Origin: Pezizomycotina sp. ARF18
Taxonomy: Eukaryota; Ascomycota
Reading direction: 5' to 3'
Assembly (NCBI GenBank): GCA_002224055.1
Contig: AZLU01000014.1
Span: 186,001-250,000, forward strand
DNA length: 64,000 bases
In this document: piece after piece, positions 32,491 through 43,417 of the stretch
How the letters are laid out: every line of letters starts with the position of its first letter
Numbering within the stretch: position 1 is the first letter of the stretch
The notes under the pieces: generated by a model
What the model was told of the DNA's origin: nothing
Databases searched by the model: none
The model's input: the letters and a program-made list of their open reading frames with translations, nothing else
Translations under genes and position numbers: made by a program

Positions 32491-33673
32491 TTACTGATAT
32501 CCGCCTTTCCACCTTTTGATCGTATTGTCGAAGAACCACGTGTGATACTTCGTCGTAATCTTATGCATCCTCCGCGGTCCACTGTCCGATATATGCCTGA
32601 AAGCCGCCAATTCCTTCTCCATGCTCTTGCCGGCGTCGAGCGCGGGTATACTCAGCACGTTCAAATCCGTAACGAGTAATGCTCGCTATTCTTCACGATC
32701 GGCTGTACTTTCGGTCCCGTCTGTACTTTCATCGCGTCGACCTGGTTCTGCGGCCCTCCTCCGGCGACGAGCAGAAAATCGGGAAGAAGCGTAGGATCGG
32801 ATCGGATGTTAAGGTACGGCCTATGGCAATCCGCGTCGGCGGGATGCGTCAGGTTCGTCGCGTTCGCGGCGTTCCAGAACCACCCGTCCATGTTCGTGCC
32901 CGCGACGACATCGGGGTACGTAACATGACGACGAGCGATAATTCACCGCCGAGGGAATGCCGAACATGCCGACTTTACGCGCCAATTTCGAAATATCGCA
33001 GCCGGGTACTTTAACATCGCCCTTCCGTAGAGACTCAAGCGTGAATAGCGTGTCGTTGGCGCGTACTTCGACATCTAAGGAAGCCTGGGGATTGTACCCG
33101 ATCACGTTCTTCGCCAGCAGGTCCGTCTCGCCGATCACCCTCCGTCAGGAAACTCCGCATATCCAGAATCATGCGGATGCTCCATCAGCGCGACAACGTA
33201 CCCGTGCGACGCGACGTCCTCGATTACGGCCTGATTTAGCTTCCGCGGAACCCCGAGACCGTGGGAGTACAGCAGCAGCTTCGTGTTGTCGTCGTGGTGG
33301 TACGGCGCGTTCGTGACGGAGTTCGTGCGGAAGGACTGGAAGTAATCCGCCGACACGTTGCCGCCGAGGAAAGTGGATACCCAGCCCGCAAAGCCGGGGT
33401 CGCGTAGGCGTCGCCGGCGCCGCATTGGCCGTATTGTGGCTTGGCTGCTGGGTAGTACACCTGCACTATTACTTCGCGGGGGTCGGAGGTGTCGTTGCTG
33501 AAGGGGTCGTTGCGGGAGTGATCGGTGAGAACGATCGGAGGAGTTTTACCGACGCAGTGAGGGCCGGAGAGAGCGGGGAAGGAGTATTTGAAGCCATTGG
33601 TCGCGGCAGCGGAGGAGACAGCCGCGAACGCGCTGGCGATGAGGCTGGTAGTGAGCGTGAGTCGTGTCGGCAT
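32491..33673 (-). CDS. Secreted PAF-acetylhydrolase-like serine esterase
   Basis: Probably hydrolyses short acyl esters of phospholipid-like substrates outside the cell. The ATG at 33,673 is followed by a signal peptide (MPTRLTLTTSLIASAFAAVS, SAAA). Marks in order: PREVIVQVYYPA (strand near the N-terminus), KLLLYSHGLG (oxyanion region), then the nucleophile elbow GHSLGG near 32,960, NMDGWFWNA with the likely catalytic Asp near 32,887, and KNSEHALLVTDL with the likely catalytic His near 32,690. The end is WFFDNTIKRWKGGYQ at a TAA at 32,491-32,493. The length (about 390 residues) is normal for the fungal family. The whole triad is preserved although about five one-base frame changes are crossed (near 33,395, 33,139, 32,963, 32,925 and 32,690), which argues for assembly indels over decay. 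Confidence 0.75.
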
Positions 33674-33848
33674 GGTTGTGGTTCGATGGATTTTGTGAGG
33701 AAATTGAGATAGACCACGCAGACGCGGAAATGGGAAGGTTTTAAATAGAAAGAATTTTTGTTATTTTTTCTCGCCCGTAAATCCCTACTCAAAGTCGTTG
33801 TGCTTACGGCAAAATCGCCAGTAAAAACAGGGATGTGCGACAGCGATT

Positions 33849-33931
33849 ACATGGAAAATAAAATAAAATAAAAAATAAAAAAAATAAAATAAAAATAATA
33901 AAAATAAAATAAAATAAAATAAAATAAAATT
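33849..33931. repeat. (AAAAT)n microsatellite
   Basis: Imperfect A4T pentamers over about 80 bp, 180 bp upstream of the esterase start codon on the opposite strand. It may contribute a nucleosome-poor promoter. Confidence 0.85.
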
Positions 33932-34728
33932 AAAGTACAACGCTGCAGATCCTGGCAGCTAACCAGCTTGGCGTGCAGGCGTTTCTGCTAGACCTTCCGT
34001 AGCGATCGCGATCTCGCTTAAATGCTGGCAGGCTGAAGGTTTAAGCCAAATCAGGAATTGGAGACGTATTCCTGAAGGAAGCGATGGTTATTGATAATCG
34101 CGATGCATGAGCGTGTTGCGCGCTGGAAGACACTGAAGGCGTTGAGTGAGTGCGGAGACAAACTTTCACTTTCGAGTGGTGGAAACCGGAAGGTTCCACT
34201 CTTTCCAGCGCACGGCTTTCGCCTGCGGAATGCAGGGCCGACGATCCTTTCTGGGTCTTTGAATTCTCATTGGACGCCTCCGGCGGATGAGATAACATTT
34301 GAGTTAACTAGCTTTAGGAGCCGCAAACGTAAAGCCCCTCCCCCAAAAGGACGAAAAATTGCAAGGAGAGGCTCGAATGGCACCTAAGTTCAAGAATCAA
34401 TTGCAATTGCTTGAGTTCTGAGTGTCTGGTGAAAATAGAGGCGTAGCAGTGACTGTAAGAAGATATCGAGAAACCTAGCCAGAAAGATTGGGAACCGAAG
34501 GAAGAGAGTGTAATAGTAATAATAATGTATATTTAAAGAATCGCGAGTATTTCAAGTACCAAAGTAGCGGGAAAGGTTGGGGGTGGTCAGGAAATGGAAA
34601 ATCTCATGCTGCCCTGCTGGTGCCGTTACTGTACTAGCGTAAATGATTGATTTTATTAAAAATCACTTTCTTCCCTGCGTGCAACTTCCTCGCACCGCCA
34701 ATTGGATATTCCATTTTCCAGTTGTATA
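33932..34728. other. Unassigned, overlapping weak ORFs
   Basis: A plus-strand frame at 34,091-34,387 (ending RKRKAPPPKGRKIARRG) and a minus-strand frame at 34,041-34,298 overlap. Neither has a family signature, and I cannot choose between them. The remainder shows nothing. Confidence 0.3.
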
Positions 34729-35194
34729 TTACGAGTAGGGCGACAGGTTAGTGCTTTCGCTCCATCGAATTCGGTGTAGTCGATCATGTGCTGTCCCACG
34801 GAGCCGTCTGATAAATGGATACTCAGCCTCAAGAAAGATCCGCAGTTGCATGGAGATGGCTGCCATCTCGCGCTGAAAGAGATGCGTTCGGGTATTTATC
34901 GAGCTTCTGGGTGGGAGGTTTGGAGGTTGTCTTCGAGATCTAGAGAAGAAACAAGGCGATAATTTGACGTTAGCTATGCCAACGAAGTAGAATGAAATCA
35001 AGAAAAAAGGGTCATGTAGTACTTTCGTCATCTTCTTCGGCAGGCCTAGAGGCATCTTCTTCAAGCCATTTGAGAGTTTTTAAGCGGTTAACTTCGCCGA
35101 GTGACGCGAAATCCGGCTTGGGCCGGAGTGGCGGGCTTCTGTGGGAACGTAATCGAAATGAGAAACCGGCAAGGGGTAGGGCCCGTGTCCTCAA
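34729..35194 (-). CDS. Hypothetical protein
   Basis: Not recognised. The minus-strand frames read PDFASLGEVNRLKTLKWLEE then DASRPAEEDDESTT (stop at 35,012), and further on, in another frame, EMAAISMQLRIFLEAEYPF and IRRLRG. They may be exons of one gene with an intron around 34,930-35,010. An AG-rich opposite frame is judged a shadow. Confidence 0.3.
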
Positions 35195-36095
35195 AGCTGT
35201 GCATGATGAGCTTTCAGCTAAGGGAGCCTGTATACTAGGTGCTTTTGGCAGGATGATTCTTCGCTGTTTGTGACTATATCAATAGTCCCTAGATTGATGG
35301 TACATGTAATATATTTGCTTGATGACAGGCTTAATTTTTGCTGATTCTGAAACTTTACATGCTAACTTTTGGCGGTCTTGGCTATATAATTCCATTTAAT
35401 CCAATTAATCTCGTGCCTTTCCCTCGCCTTTTCTTTCTTTCTTTCTTTTTTTTTTTTTTTTTCCTAGATGGAGAGCGCACCCCCGGTCGCCAGCAGGGCT
35501 TCAAGATTCACCACTTGAGGCGATTCATGTCATGGAGATGTCTTCATACTACTCCAAGGAGAACCTTAGCGAATCTATTCGCGGGTGGAACTGCTCGAAT
35601 TACGCAATTTCTTATTCAGGGATTTTGAATAACAACGTTGGATTGCTTGCCAAAAAACAATTACTCATATTTGTATTCCGATAGACTTCGTCGGCCAAGT
35701 TTGGTATAGATGGCTTTCGAGACTCATATAATGCTTGTAATTTACAACATGTGGACGGCCAAAGAGATGTGGAGTTAGCGGTCGATGATTAAACCACATT
35801 ACAGGCATGTAGTACGAAACGCATACAAGCGACCTTTGTCAAGAAAGACGGACATTCAAAATAATAGAAGATGACTCCATGAATCATAACGTTGCACTAG
35901 CATCAAACGTTTAAATTTATAAAAAGAATTATAACCACGATTTGGCCACAACGAGCGGAACGAATGAATCGAAGCTACGAGGCTGGGTATTTCTACAGCG
36001 CATAGGGCTGTTTGTATTACAATTGTATAACAAGTGTTCGGGCGCAACTACAACAACGCATATAATGATTTACTTTGATTGATATCGGCGCTACG
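35195..36095. other. Intergenic, nothing recognised
   Basis: Contains a CTTT/T-rich tract at about 35,430-35,462. The plus-strand frame across it is low-complexity and not supported as a gene. Confidence 0.45.
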
Positions 36096-36311
36096 TCATA
36101 TTTTCAATACCATTACGGACATTATAACGCTTGCCTCGTACGAATTCTCCTCGTCTATATAAGAGGCTTTCGTCTCCGTCGAAATCCATAAACCACTTGC
36201 CGAGAACGTCAGTAAAGGTATACTCGAACCGAAAAGCAATAAAAAATATACAATGCCTAAGGTCGTAATGGGCGCCTTTGTATGGTTTTCGACCGCCAGT
36301 CTTCTATCCAT
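36096..36311 (-). CDS. Small membrane protein ORF, hypothetical
   Basis: An ATG-started intact frame of 71 residues. A basic start (MDRRLAVENHTKAP) is followed by one hydrophobic helix, TTLGIVYFLLLFGSSIPLL, and a short hydrophilic end with TETKASYIDEENSYEA. A single-pass or signal-anchored small protein is possible. No homologue family is recalled. Confidence 0.35.
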   Translation of the reverse strand: MDRRLAVENHTKAPITTLGIVYFLLLFGSSIPLLTFSASGLWISTETKASYIDEENSYEASVIMSVMVLKI

Positions 36312-36611
36312 AGAATCGGATTAGATTGACAATAAATAGCCCACTTTCTCTCCTAATGAGGGCATTTACTTCCCCTTCTTTCTTATAGAAGCTAGACCAA
36401 CAACAAAAATAAAGCAAGAACGATCAGAAAACTACCGACTCCAACCCAATCCACGTATCTTTATCTACTTTAGTAGGGTCTAGCTTATATAAACATCGAC
36501 AGCCTAGAGAAATTACCATTTACGCGGATATCATGTCTCGTATGAAGCTAAAGAGAAGCTATGTAACTACTTAGTACGAAATGGTGATCATACCGATGTA
36601 AATAAAGTCCA
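36312..36611. other. Intergenic
   Basis: AT-rich 300 bp between two minus-strand ORFs; nothing recognised. Confidence 0.45.
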
Positions 36612-37481
36612 TTAAAGTAGAAGGGGGTGTTCGAGTTTAGCAAACTTAGGTGTCATCGCGGACCAGAGCATTAGGCGCCACTTACACTCTCTGTATGTTG
36701 ACTCCGCGATCGCTAAAAGCTTCCTTCTGATTGCTATCTCACTTTCAATGTCAACCTGCGCATTTTGATTCTGTCGCGCCTCAAAGTGTAAAGCAATCCA
36801 CTTCCTCTCCAACGCTAACGCCATCGCACGCATATTGTCGAACGTCGGTTTTGCCATCTTTAGAATTGTCCTTTTGAGATTGTTGTCCAGATTAACTGCG
36901 GTGAGTTTCACTCCCTTCTCGTCGTGCTGGACGAGCTCTACTTGCTGCCATGGACTGGTGTCGTTGAGGCCGACGTCGAAATCGCGCGCTGAGCCGAAGT
37001 AGTAACCGTCATCTCCGAGTACTTGAACGTCGTAGCGGAGGGAGATGAAGGCTGAGTGTACTTCCCTCAATAGTGAGCCTTTGTGGATGGATTCTTGAAT
37101 GTATTCATCGTTAGAGAGGACTTCACACGTCGAGATTTCCATCGGTAAGTAAGGGTATAATATTAGGAATATATCCCGTAGCCGTGGAAGAGAGCTGTAT
37201 GTCCTTAGACGTTTCAATATTGTAGTGACAGTCGACTTCGGAGGTGATGAGATGGAGCCACTCGGCCACGCGGGTAATGTAATAAACGCATTGAGCCGTC
37301 CCGGGTCCGATGAAACATAAGACCATACTTCTGAAAGCTCTGGTAGAGGTCCCAGATCTCCTATCGACGGCGATACCGTGTGGTTCGTTTGCGATTTGCC
37401 AGTGGATATTTTCGGTGGCGTTAAGCGCATCGTGGCTTCAAGAGTCTGGTTGGGTGAATGGCGGGGACTATCAATGATCAT
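36612..37481 (-). CDS. Hypothetical protein, intact 289 codons
   Basis: One of the few long uninterrupted frames. The first ATG at 37,481 gives MIIDSPRHSPNQTLEATMRL; the open frame extends a further 18 codons upstream to a likely splice acceptor (CTTGTAG). Later blocks are LREVHSAFISLRYDVQVLGD, SARDFDVGLNDTSPWQQVEL and a helical, charged C-terminus ALALERKWIALHFEARQNQN, EIAIRRKLLAIAESTYREC. The stretch at about 37,140-37,330 is also open in another frame (VYYITRVAEWLHLI), so an unrecognised intron may lie there. No domain was recognised; it looks cytosolic. Confidence 0.5.
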   Translation of the reverse strand: MIIDSPRHSPNQTLEATMRLTPPKISTGKSQTNHTVSPSIGDLGPLPELSEVWSYVSSDPGRLNAFITLPAWPSGSISSPPKSTVTTILKRLRTYSSLPRLRDIFLILYPYLPMEISTCEVLSNDEYIQESIHKGSLLREVHSAFISLRYDVQVLGDDGYYFGSARDFDVGLNDTSPWQQVELVQHDEKGVKLTAVNLDNNLKRTILKMAKPTFDNMRAMALALERKWIALHFEARQNQNAQVDIESEIAIRRKLLAIAESTYRECKWRLMLWSAMTPKFAKLEHPLLL

Positions 37482-38114
37482 CGCAGAGGAAGAATTGGTG
37501 TGAGAGATCGTGATAGCTACAAGGAGCGCGTCCAATTACCGATCAGATGTATAAAAGATATGCAACGGGGAATTCTTTGAAACTCGATTGTACCCACCGC
37601 TAAAGATATCCTCCAGTACCCGACAGGGAGGGATGTACTGAACCGCTGGAACGAATCAGTTGATCCTCCATCCTCCATATTTATTGATAGGTCCGGATTT
37701 GTAAATACGTAGGTAAAGATGCTTCCGCAATATCGCCGGCTATTCTGGTGTCGAGATTATCGCTATACGCCAGCCACGCGGCAAAGCAATCCTCCCAATC
37801 GGGTTCCATTGGAGCTGATGGATTATCGACGCATGGAACAGATTCTAATTGAAAAGAAATAAATATACGGGAAATTTGGTATAGGTGATGGCCACATGCA
37901 ATTGTTATTGATGATTGTAGAACATTGAGCCTGTCTATACGTAGCTAATCGCTTTCAAATTTAGAGGATTGCGGGGCGGCCGCAGTTTTATTTTAATTGA
38001 TTTTTGGTTTTTGCGACTTGAAAGAATACTGAAAGAAAAAGAAGGAAACAAAGCGTAAATTTTTTTGAAGCCAAATTCGCAGCGCTTTCGCGAAAAAATT
38101 ACTTACTCAACCAG
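37482..38114. other. Intergenic, nothing recognised
   Basis: About 630 bp upstream of the hypothetical gene. No motif or repeat was seen. Confidence 0.45.
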
Positions 38115-38357
38115 TCAATAGCAGCATCGGACATATAGCAAGCAGGAAACTCGGAAGACAATCGAAATATCGTAAGTATAACCCTCCTTACTATGGATTG
38201 CCAGGGAGACTCTAGTAACTGTAACTATTAACTCTGTTCTAGGTGTGGATAGTGGGTATTTCTTCATAGTTAATAGCCACCCAGCGGAATCTAAATCGTT
38301 ATTGATATAAAGACTTTGAATATCTCTTTCCTTGATAACACGCTTCATTTTCTCCAA
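38115..38357 (-). CDS. Small ORF, hypothetical
   Basis: An intact 80-codon frame from ATG: MEKMKRVIKERDIQSLYINN, then DSAGWLLTMKKYPLSTPRT, LIVTVTRVSLAIHSKEGYT. There is no known motif. It lies in an otherwise gene-free gap, so it may be real but unproven. Confidence 0.3.
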   Translation of the reverse strand: MEKMKRVIKERDIQSLYINNDLDSAGWLLTMKKYPLSTPRTELIVTVTRVSLAIHSKEGYTYDISIVFRVSCLLYVRCCY

Positions 38358-38673
38358 AGGTTTATATATTTTTAGCCAGTGAGTACTCCATAATCGTCAA
38401 AGACCCGTTTGTGCTACATGCTCAATACACGCAAGAGAAAGGAAAAGGCGTGTGCTGATATCAAACTCGTGAATAGCGGCGTTGGATAGGTTCGGAACGA
38501 ATTGCCGAATTCGAACCTCCGCTCTGAGCTCTATACTTTAGAGCCACGTTGACTCATCATTGTCACCGCGCACGGCAAAATGGCAAAATCGTATTGGAGC
38601 TTGTTCGAAATTTAAACAATCCTTAAAGTTTCCGCTGGACCTCGAAAATCTTGTCCAGCATTGAAATTAGGCG

Positions 38674-40453
38674 ATGTCCATCCTTCTACTACCATCGGAG
38701 ATCCTGGTAGATATCTTTAAAGATGTTAGTTGAGCGTATAATAACGCGTTTTACTCCTCGCTTACGATCACTATATAATACCAGAGCTAATTTTAAAACT
38801 TCCTTTCATTCAACCAGCTAAGCAAGAGCGATCTGGAATCGGTGCGTTTATCGCATGCCGCGTTCGGACAGACGACCGGATTCTTGCTTTTCCAGAGTAT
38901 CAAGTTCGACTTCGGCGATGGGTTGCGGAGAAAGACAAGCTTCGGAAAGGGGGCGGAGCAGGATGATCGATCCATGCGGATTACGCGCGGCGTCTGTCAC
39001 CTCCTGAAGAACGATAGAGGTCAGGTTTTTTCCGATGTGACCAAAAGGATTGAGGTGATTTTTAAGCCCACAGAAGGGAACTTCCAGGCGTTTTACCAGT
39101 TTGCGTCCGCTTACGCAGTCCATTCTTCGAGCTATTCCGCCATGTTAAGGAGCTCGTTCTAGACGTCACAAATGATCGCTCCCATGCTAAGCCCTCTGGA
39201 TCAACCGTCCAAAAATGTCGCCAGGGTATAGACGTGTTTTACAGAATTATTTCGGCGAGGTTGCGAGATATAAATGGCTGGGTCGAAGAGCTTGACGCAC
39301 GCTTGTCTAGAAGGGACGTTACATACCTTGAACCGGCACGAGGGTTGCGCTCGCTTTCTCTATCGGTGTGGTCTGGTGCAGTTATTGTAGCATCGCCGTT
39401 TGCGTGCCGGGAGAAAATAGTCGGCGAGGAAACGATGGCAATGTACCGCGTTATCGGACGCATAATGGCAAAAAATCTCAGCAGTTTGAAGCTGCTGTCT
39501 TTGTCCTATATCAAGCCTGATGACGATTCCTGGGAGTTTATGGTAGAACGATACCGGAAGGGTGTTAAGCGTGAACCGATGGACATTGTGCTGGATAATA
39601 TTCGGGACAACAGAGCCTTGCAGCTGGCAACTTTGAAACTCCATCGCTCCGGCGCTTTGCCCGCCGAGATGAGAAATCTGGTCAAACTTCAAAATATCGA
39701 GCGACTAAAGGGTGGATTCTCAGATTACGCTGTTCGGCCGTCTAGCATTACTCCGAAGATTCGGTGAGATGGGTTAAACTACTTGGTAGTGGGATCACGT
39801 TGCGGAAACTCGGTTGTGAGCCGTCCGTCTCGAAGGAGTTCATCGATTATGCGGTCTTTGCGGCAAGTCAAGGAACTGTCCAGGAGTTTAAAATACCCTG
39901 TAGTAGGTATGTCATTGACGTGAGAAAAAGTCAAATCCTCGATGACTGGAGAGTACCTGTCTCTGACAAAAGCTTCTTGAACTAAAATTCCTATACAATT
40001 TCATTTCCTCGCTAATTTCCCATTCTATTATTTGCCTGATAATAGGATATATTCCCAGGAATACCGATTGACGCTCTGCAATGTGATTTTTCCAAATATA
40101 CGCCAGAGCCTCCGTCGCCTGACGCTCTTTGCCCACCCGTCCCGATTGGAGATGATTTGAATATCTACTCCTTCGAGCTAATGTGCCCGATGCTTACAGT
40201 TACACCAACGGTTCGGGCTAATTATGACCAGATGGGATTAAGGAGGAGACGACCAGCGATGCGCAATTATAACGAACAACAATCATCGGAAAGCGAAAGC
40301 TTCCGCGAGCTCATGCATATTTTACGCGGTTCTCAGCGTCTGGAGAATATAACTATCCACATTCGAAATGGTGCGGGTCATGGAGAGTGGTTGCGTCCCT
40401 GCCTAGATGGAAGAATACGCTATGTGATCGATGGCGCGAGTTTTCGACGTTGA
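38674..40453 (+). CDS. F-box protein
   Basis: Likely a substrate adaptor of an SCF ubiquitin ligase. Exon 1 (38,674-38,724) encodes MSILLLPSEILVDIFKD, the first half of an F-box (LPxEIL-x2-IF). A GTTAGT...CCAG intron (38,725-38,817) joins in phase to LSKSDLESVRLSHAAF and LLFQSIKFDF, completing the typical F-box pattern. Downstream the frames are fungal F-box-like: FRHVKELVLDVTNDRSH, NGWVEELDARLSRRDVTYLE, LSSLKLLSLSYIKPDDDSW, ALQLATLKLHRSGALPAEM, SLRRLTLFAHPSRLEMI and SQRLENITIHIRNGAGHGEW. These read like degenerate leucine-rich segments used for substrate binding. Frame changes are near 39,130, 39,765, 40,010-40,060 and 40,150. The size is about 540 residues. Confidence 0.68.
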
Positions 40454-40864
40454 AGCCAGAAGAAGACTGGAAGCAAGGACTAATACTGATAATTAAGGTT
40501 AATGTTGCCAATATGTACAAAGAAGAGCAGAAAGCTTGGAGGGGGAATGGAAGCTTCAACTAGATGAAGATGGATTCTGGAGATTCAAGCCTGTTTGCGA
40601 GTTCGACAAATGCGCAAATGCAAGGGAGAAGACAGAGGGGCCATGATAACTGGACCGACCACCCAAAAAAGCATCCGAAAAATGGGGCTGCCCGCATTGG
40701 TCCAACCCATAGGATCTGCTTCTTCCGTTAATTTTTATCCAATTTGATATAATTGAATGGAAACCATATGAAGAACATCTTTCTAAACGCTCTACTGGAT
40801 GGATATACTTCTACTTCATCGGAGTGGCAGGTCTCGTATAATTAACAACCTTTTTAGAATAATA
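40454..40864. other. Intergenic
   Basis: About 400 bp between the F-box gene and the left end of the inverted-repeat element. No gene was seen. Confidence 0.45.
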
Positions 40865-41463
40865 TGTATGCCAACCATGATCCCCTCCAGCCGTGGTATT
40901 TTCTACCCCAACCATAGATAGAACCAACAACGTCTTAACCGTGACAATAGCGCGCCAGCTATGATAAAAATAATATAACACGCGAACCATAATAACTGCA
41001 AGGCATCAACCAACTTGAACCAAAAATAAAAAACAAGCGAGAAATGAGGACGAAGACGACAACAACGACGACGATAATATTAATAATCGCGACAATAATA
41101 ACAGTAATTTAATTTATATATGATATATATAAATATAGATGTAGTATACATTATATAAAGTAATAATTATTATAATATTATATAAAAATTATCTTTAAAA
41201 AGCGCTCGCGAAATACTCACGATACTTAAATTATTTATTTTATTAGCGTTTTAAATAGTGCTCGTGTTATAAAATTTAAAATTATGTTATTTTATTCCGT
41301 GATACTGATAGTAGCTTGCATAAAAATGGCACATCAATTTTTTTTAGTGGTTTTATTATAGCTAGCACGCTATTACCACGGTTTGGACGTTCCTGGTTTT
41401 ATCTATGGCTGGGGTAGAAAATACCACGGCTGGAGGGGGATCATAGTTGGCGTCCAACATGTA
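40865..41463. mobile_element. MITE-like DNA element with ~105-bp terminal inverted repeats
   Basis: The left arm (about 40,868-40,976) and right arm (about 41,348-41,456) are inverted copies. For example GATCCCCTCCAGCCGTGGTA on the left matches the complement of TACCACGGCTGGAGGGGGAT on the right, and similarity continues through ATTTTCTACCCC and CATAGATA to AGCTAT and ATAAAA. The interior is AT-rich with no ORF, so it is non-autonomous. TA dinucleotides at both edges would suit a Tc1/mariner-Fot1-type duplication, but the exact ends are uncertain. TA-rich sequence in the middle suggests RIP. Confidence 0.75.
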
Positions 41464-41645
41464 CGGCTAATCCATCGATTCTTCGAGTGAAATAACAAAG
41501 GGAATGACAGACACTAATTTACAGTCTCGTAACTGGATTTTTCTTTCCAAACTTTGAAATTTCCCGATTGTTTCTGGTTATGAGACTGGCTAATTGACAT
41601 GACTTGGACGTATTTATGTCAGTTTATATCGCCCGATGACAGACT

Positions 41646-41904
41646 ATGGATAAGTGCCTAGAGTTGGAATTTGATGGCGGACGCTCCCGAAAGGGGAAGA
41701 AAAGAAGGAAGAAGAAGAGAAAAGAGAAGAAGAGAAAAAGAAGAAGAAACGAATCCAACTTTTATGCACGCTGCCAAAGCCGCCTTCGCCGCGGCCAGGT
41801 TTGTTGGCAACATCATCACACGGAGGCGATTGCAAATCGAAACCTGCAGAACTGATTCCACATTTTCAATTTTGGCTGAGACAACAAGGCTATCCCACAC
41901 TTGA
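41646..41904 (+). CDS. Basic low-complexity ORF, doubtful
   Basis: Plus-strand frames begin at ATGs at 41,646 or 41,671 and run through a 60-bp homopurine tract (K/R/E-rich peptide), then HAAKAAFAAARFVGNIITR. The purine tract keeps several frames open by chance, so the case for a gene is weak. Confidence 0.2.
41689..41750 (+). repeat. Homopurine tract, about 60 bp
   Basis: Uninterrupted A/G on the plus strand, mostly GAA and GAAA words. Such tracts can form triplex (H-DNA) and are slippage-prone. Confidence 0.8.
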
Positions 41905-42152
41905 CTAAATTCCTATCGTATAGGCCGATTATCGACAAATATCTTCGCAAGGCTTGTGTTTATAAGATATGGTGATTTCAATCGATGTGAGTGAAAGTGG
42001 AGAAAGTTATGGGATATATGTATCACGCGCCTTCGCATTTTTCCTGGCATAGAGAGCTAGAGGTGATTATTGTGCCGACACGATACCTTGAAAGATTGTC
42101 TTAGAAGACAGGAACCTCAAGCGATTAGAAACTCTTTTCTGATACCTTCGTT

Positions 42153-43417
42153 ATGAACACGCCGGAATTTTGTGAAGTTGAGGATGCGGAGGGAGAATTT
42201 GTTCACCTTTCGGCACCCAAGTTACCAGTTCTGTTAAACAGCCGATCATAATCGCCGTCATGGGGTAACTGGATCTGGCAAAAGCTCATTTATACAAGTC
42301 GCCACTGGCCGCGATGATGTAGTAGTCGGACACGAACTAGAAGCCTGTAAGTTTCGCCGGAATCTAGCTTGAAACTTATAAACTAAATGTTAACCGTGCT
42401 TGGGTTATGGCACTTTCAGGCACCAGCGATGTTCGAAGCTTTCCAGCGGTCATTGATGGTGTCGCAATGAACCTCGCTGACACCCCAGGTTTTAATGGCA
42501 CATACAAAAGCGACACACAGATTCTTGTAAAACACTCGGAATGGCTCGAGTTGACATATCGGAAGGGAATAAAGCTTACCGCAATTATAATTATTTACCT
42601 CCACCGTATCAATATCCTCCGGATGGAAGGTTCTTCCCTCTTGGATCTACAGATGTTCCGGAAGCTATGCGGTACCGACGCCCTCAAGCACGTTCTTCTC
42701 GTGACCACACATTGGAAATCGGTTAAGCAGAGCGAGGTGAAAGACTAGAGAAACAACTTATCGACAAGTTCTGGGGAAACTCGTCGAGCGTGGAGCTGAA
42801 TACTGTCGCTACGACGGAACAGAAAATGGAGCTCTCGAGCTCGTTAGAAACCCGCTCAGCGAGGGCAAGTGCAAATGGCGATCCAGCGCGAGATGGTCGA
42901 TTTAAATCTACCGCTTTCCAAAACAGGAGCAGGCATGGCAGTTAGCGAGGAATTGGCAGAGATGAAGAGGACTCACCAGCTGGAGCTACGTGCATTGCAA
43001 GAAGAAATGCTCACAGCGAGAAGAAAAAATGACCAGAGAGCACAGGAGCAGATGAGACAAGATCGGTTGAAGCTCTTGCTGCTAGCCAGGAGCGCCTCCA
43101 GAGAGAGAGGTAATGAGATGCGGCAACTGGAATTGGCATGGCGCGCTAAGCTAGAGGATGTTGTTGCAGCATCAAACAAAAAATATGGAAGATATGGAGG
43201 AGGTAATCAACTAACTGATGTCAGAGAGGCCAAGCATCCCAAAAGCCTTCGCAGTTCGATTGGCAGGGGTGGCCAACTTTGCTTCTACGATGCTCCTAGT
43301 TTTGAACCATCTGCTTTAGATTCCATACTATATTTTATCACCCATGTTCTATCACTTCCGTCACAGAAGTGCAGCCTTGTATCTCTTATTCACTTACAGT
43401 ATCCCGTAATGAAATGA
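42153..43417 (+). CDS. AIG1-like P-loop GTPase with C-terminal coiled coil
   Basis: A fungal member of the G-domain/AIG1-type GTPases, probably a cytosolic GTP-binding switch whose partner is unknown. The ATG at 42,153 starts MNTPEFCEVEDAEGEFVHLS. The G1 loop GVTGSGKSSFIQ lies at about 42,264-42,299. An intron at 42,347-42,419 joins in phase to CTSDVRSFPAVIDGVAMNL and the G3 motif ADTPGFNGTYKSD. Family-typical YLHRINILRMEGSS, MFRKLCG and LLVTTHWKSV follow. After KFWG-like and CRYDGTENGALELV segments, the C-terminal third is a charged coiled coil (LAEMKRTHQLELRALQEEM, RRKNDQRAQEQMRQDRLKL). Three one-base changes are crossed (near 42,230-42,265, 42,740 and 42,775); the one beside the P-loop falls in a G run, which suggests a base-calling deletion. 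Confidence 0.73.

Noticed and set aside
38490-38570. tRNA-like stretch on the minus strand (GGTTCGAATTC with a nearby GCTCT...AGAGC hairpin)
   Set aside because: The T-arm stem does not pair, the anticodon-loop candidate lacks U33, and no acceptor stem closes. Not a supportable tRNA gene.
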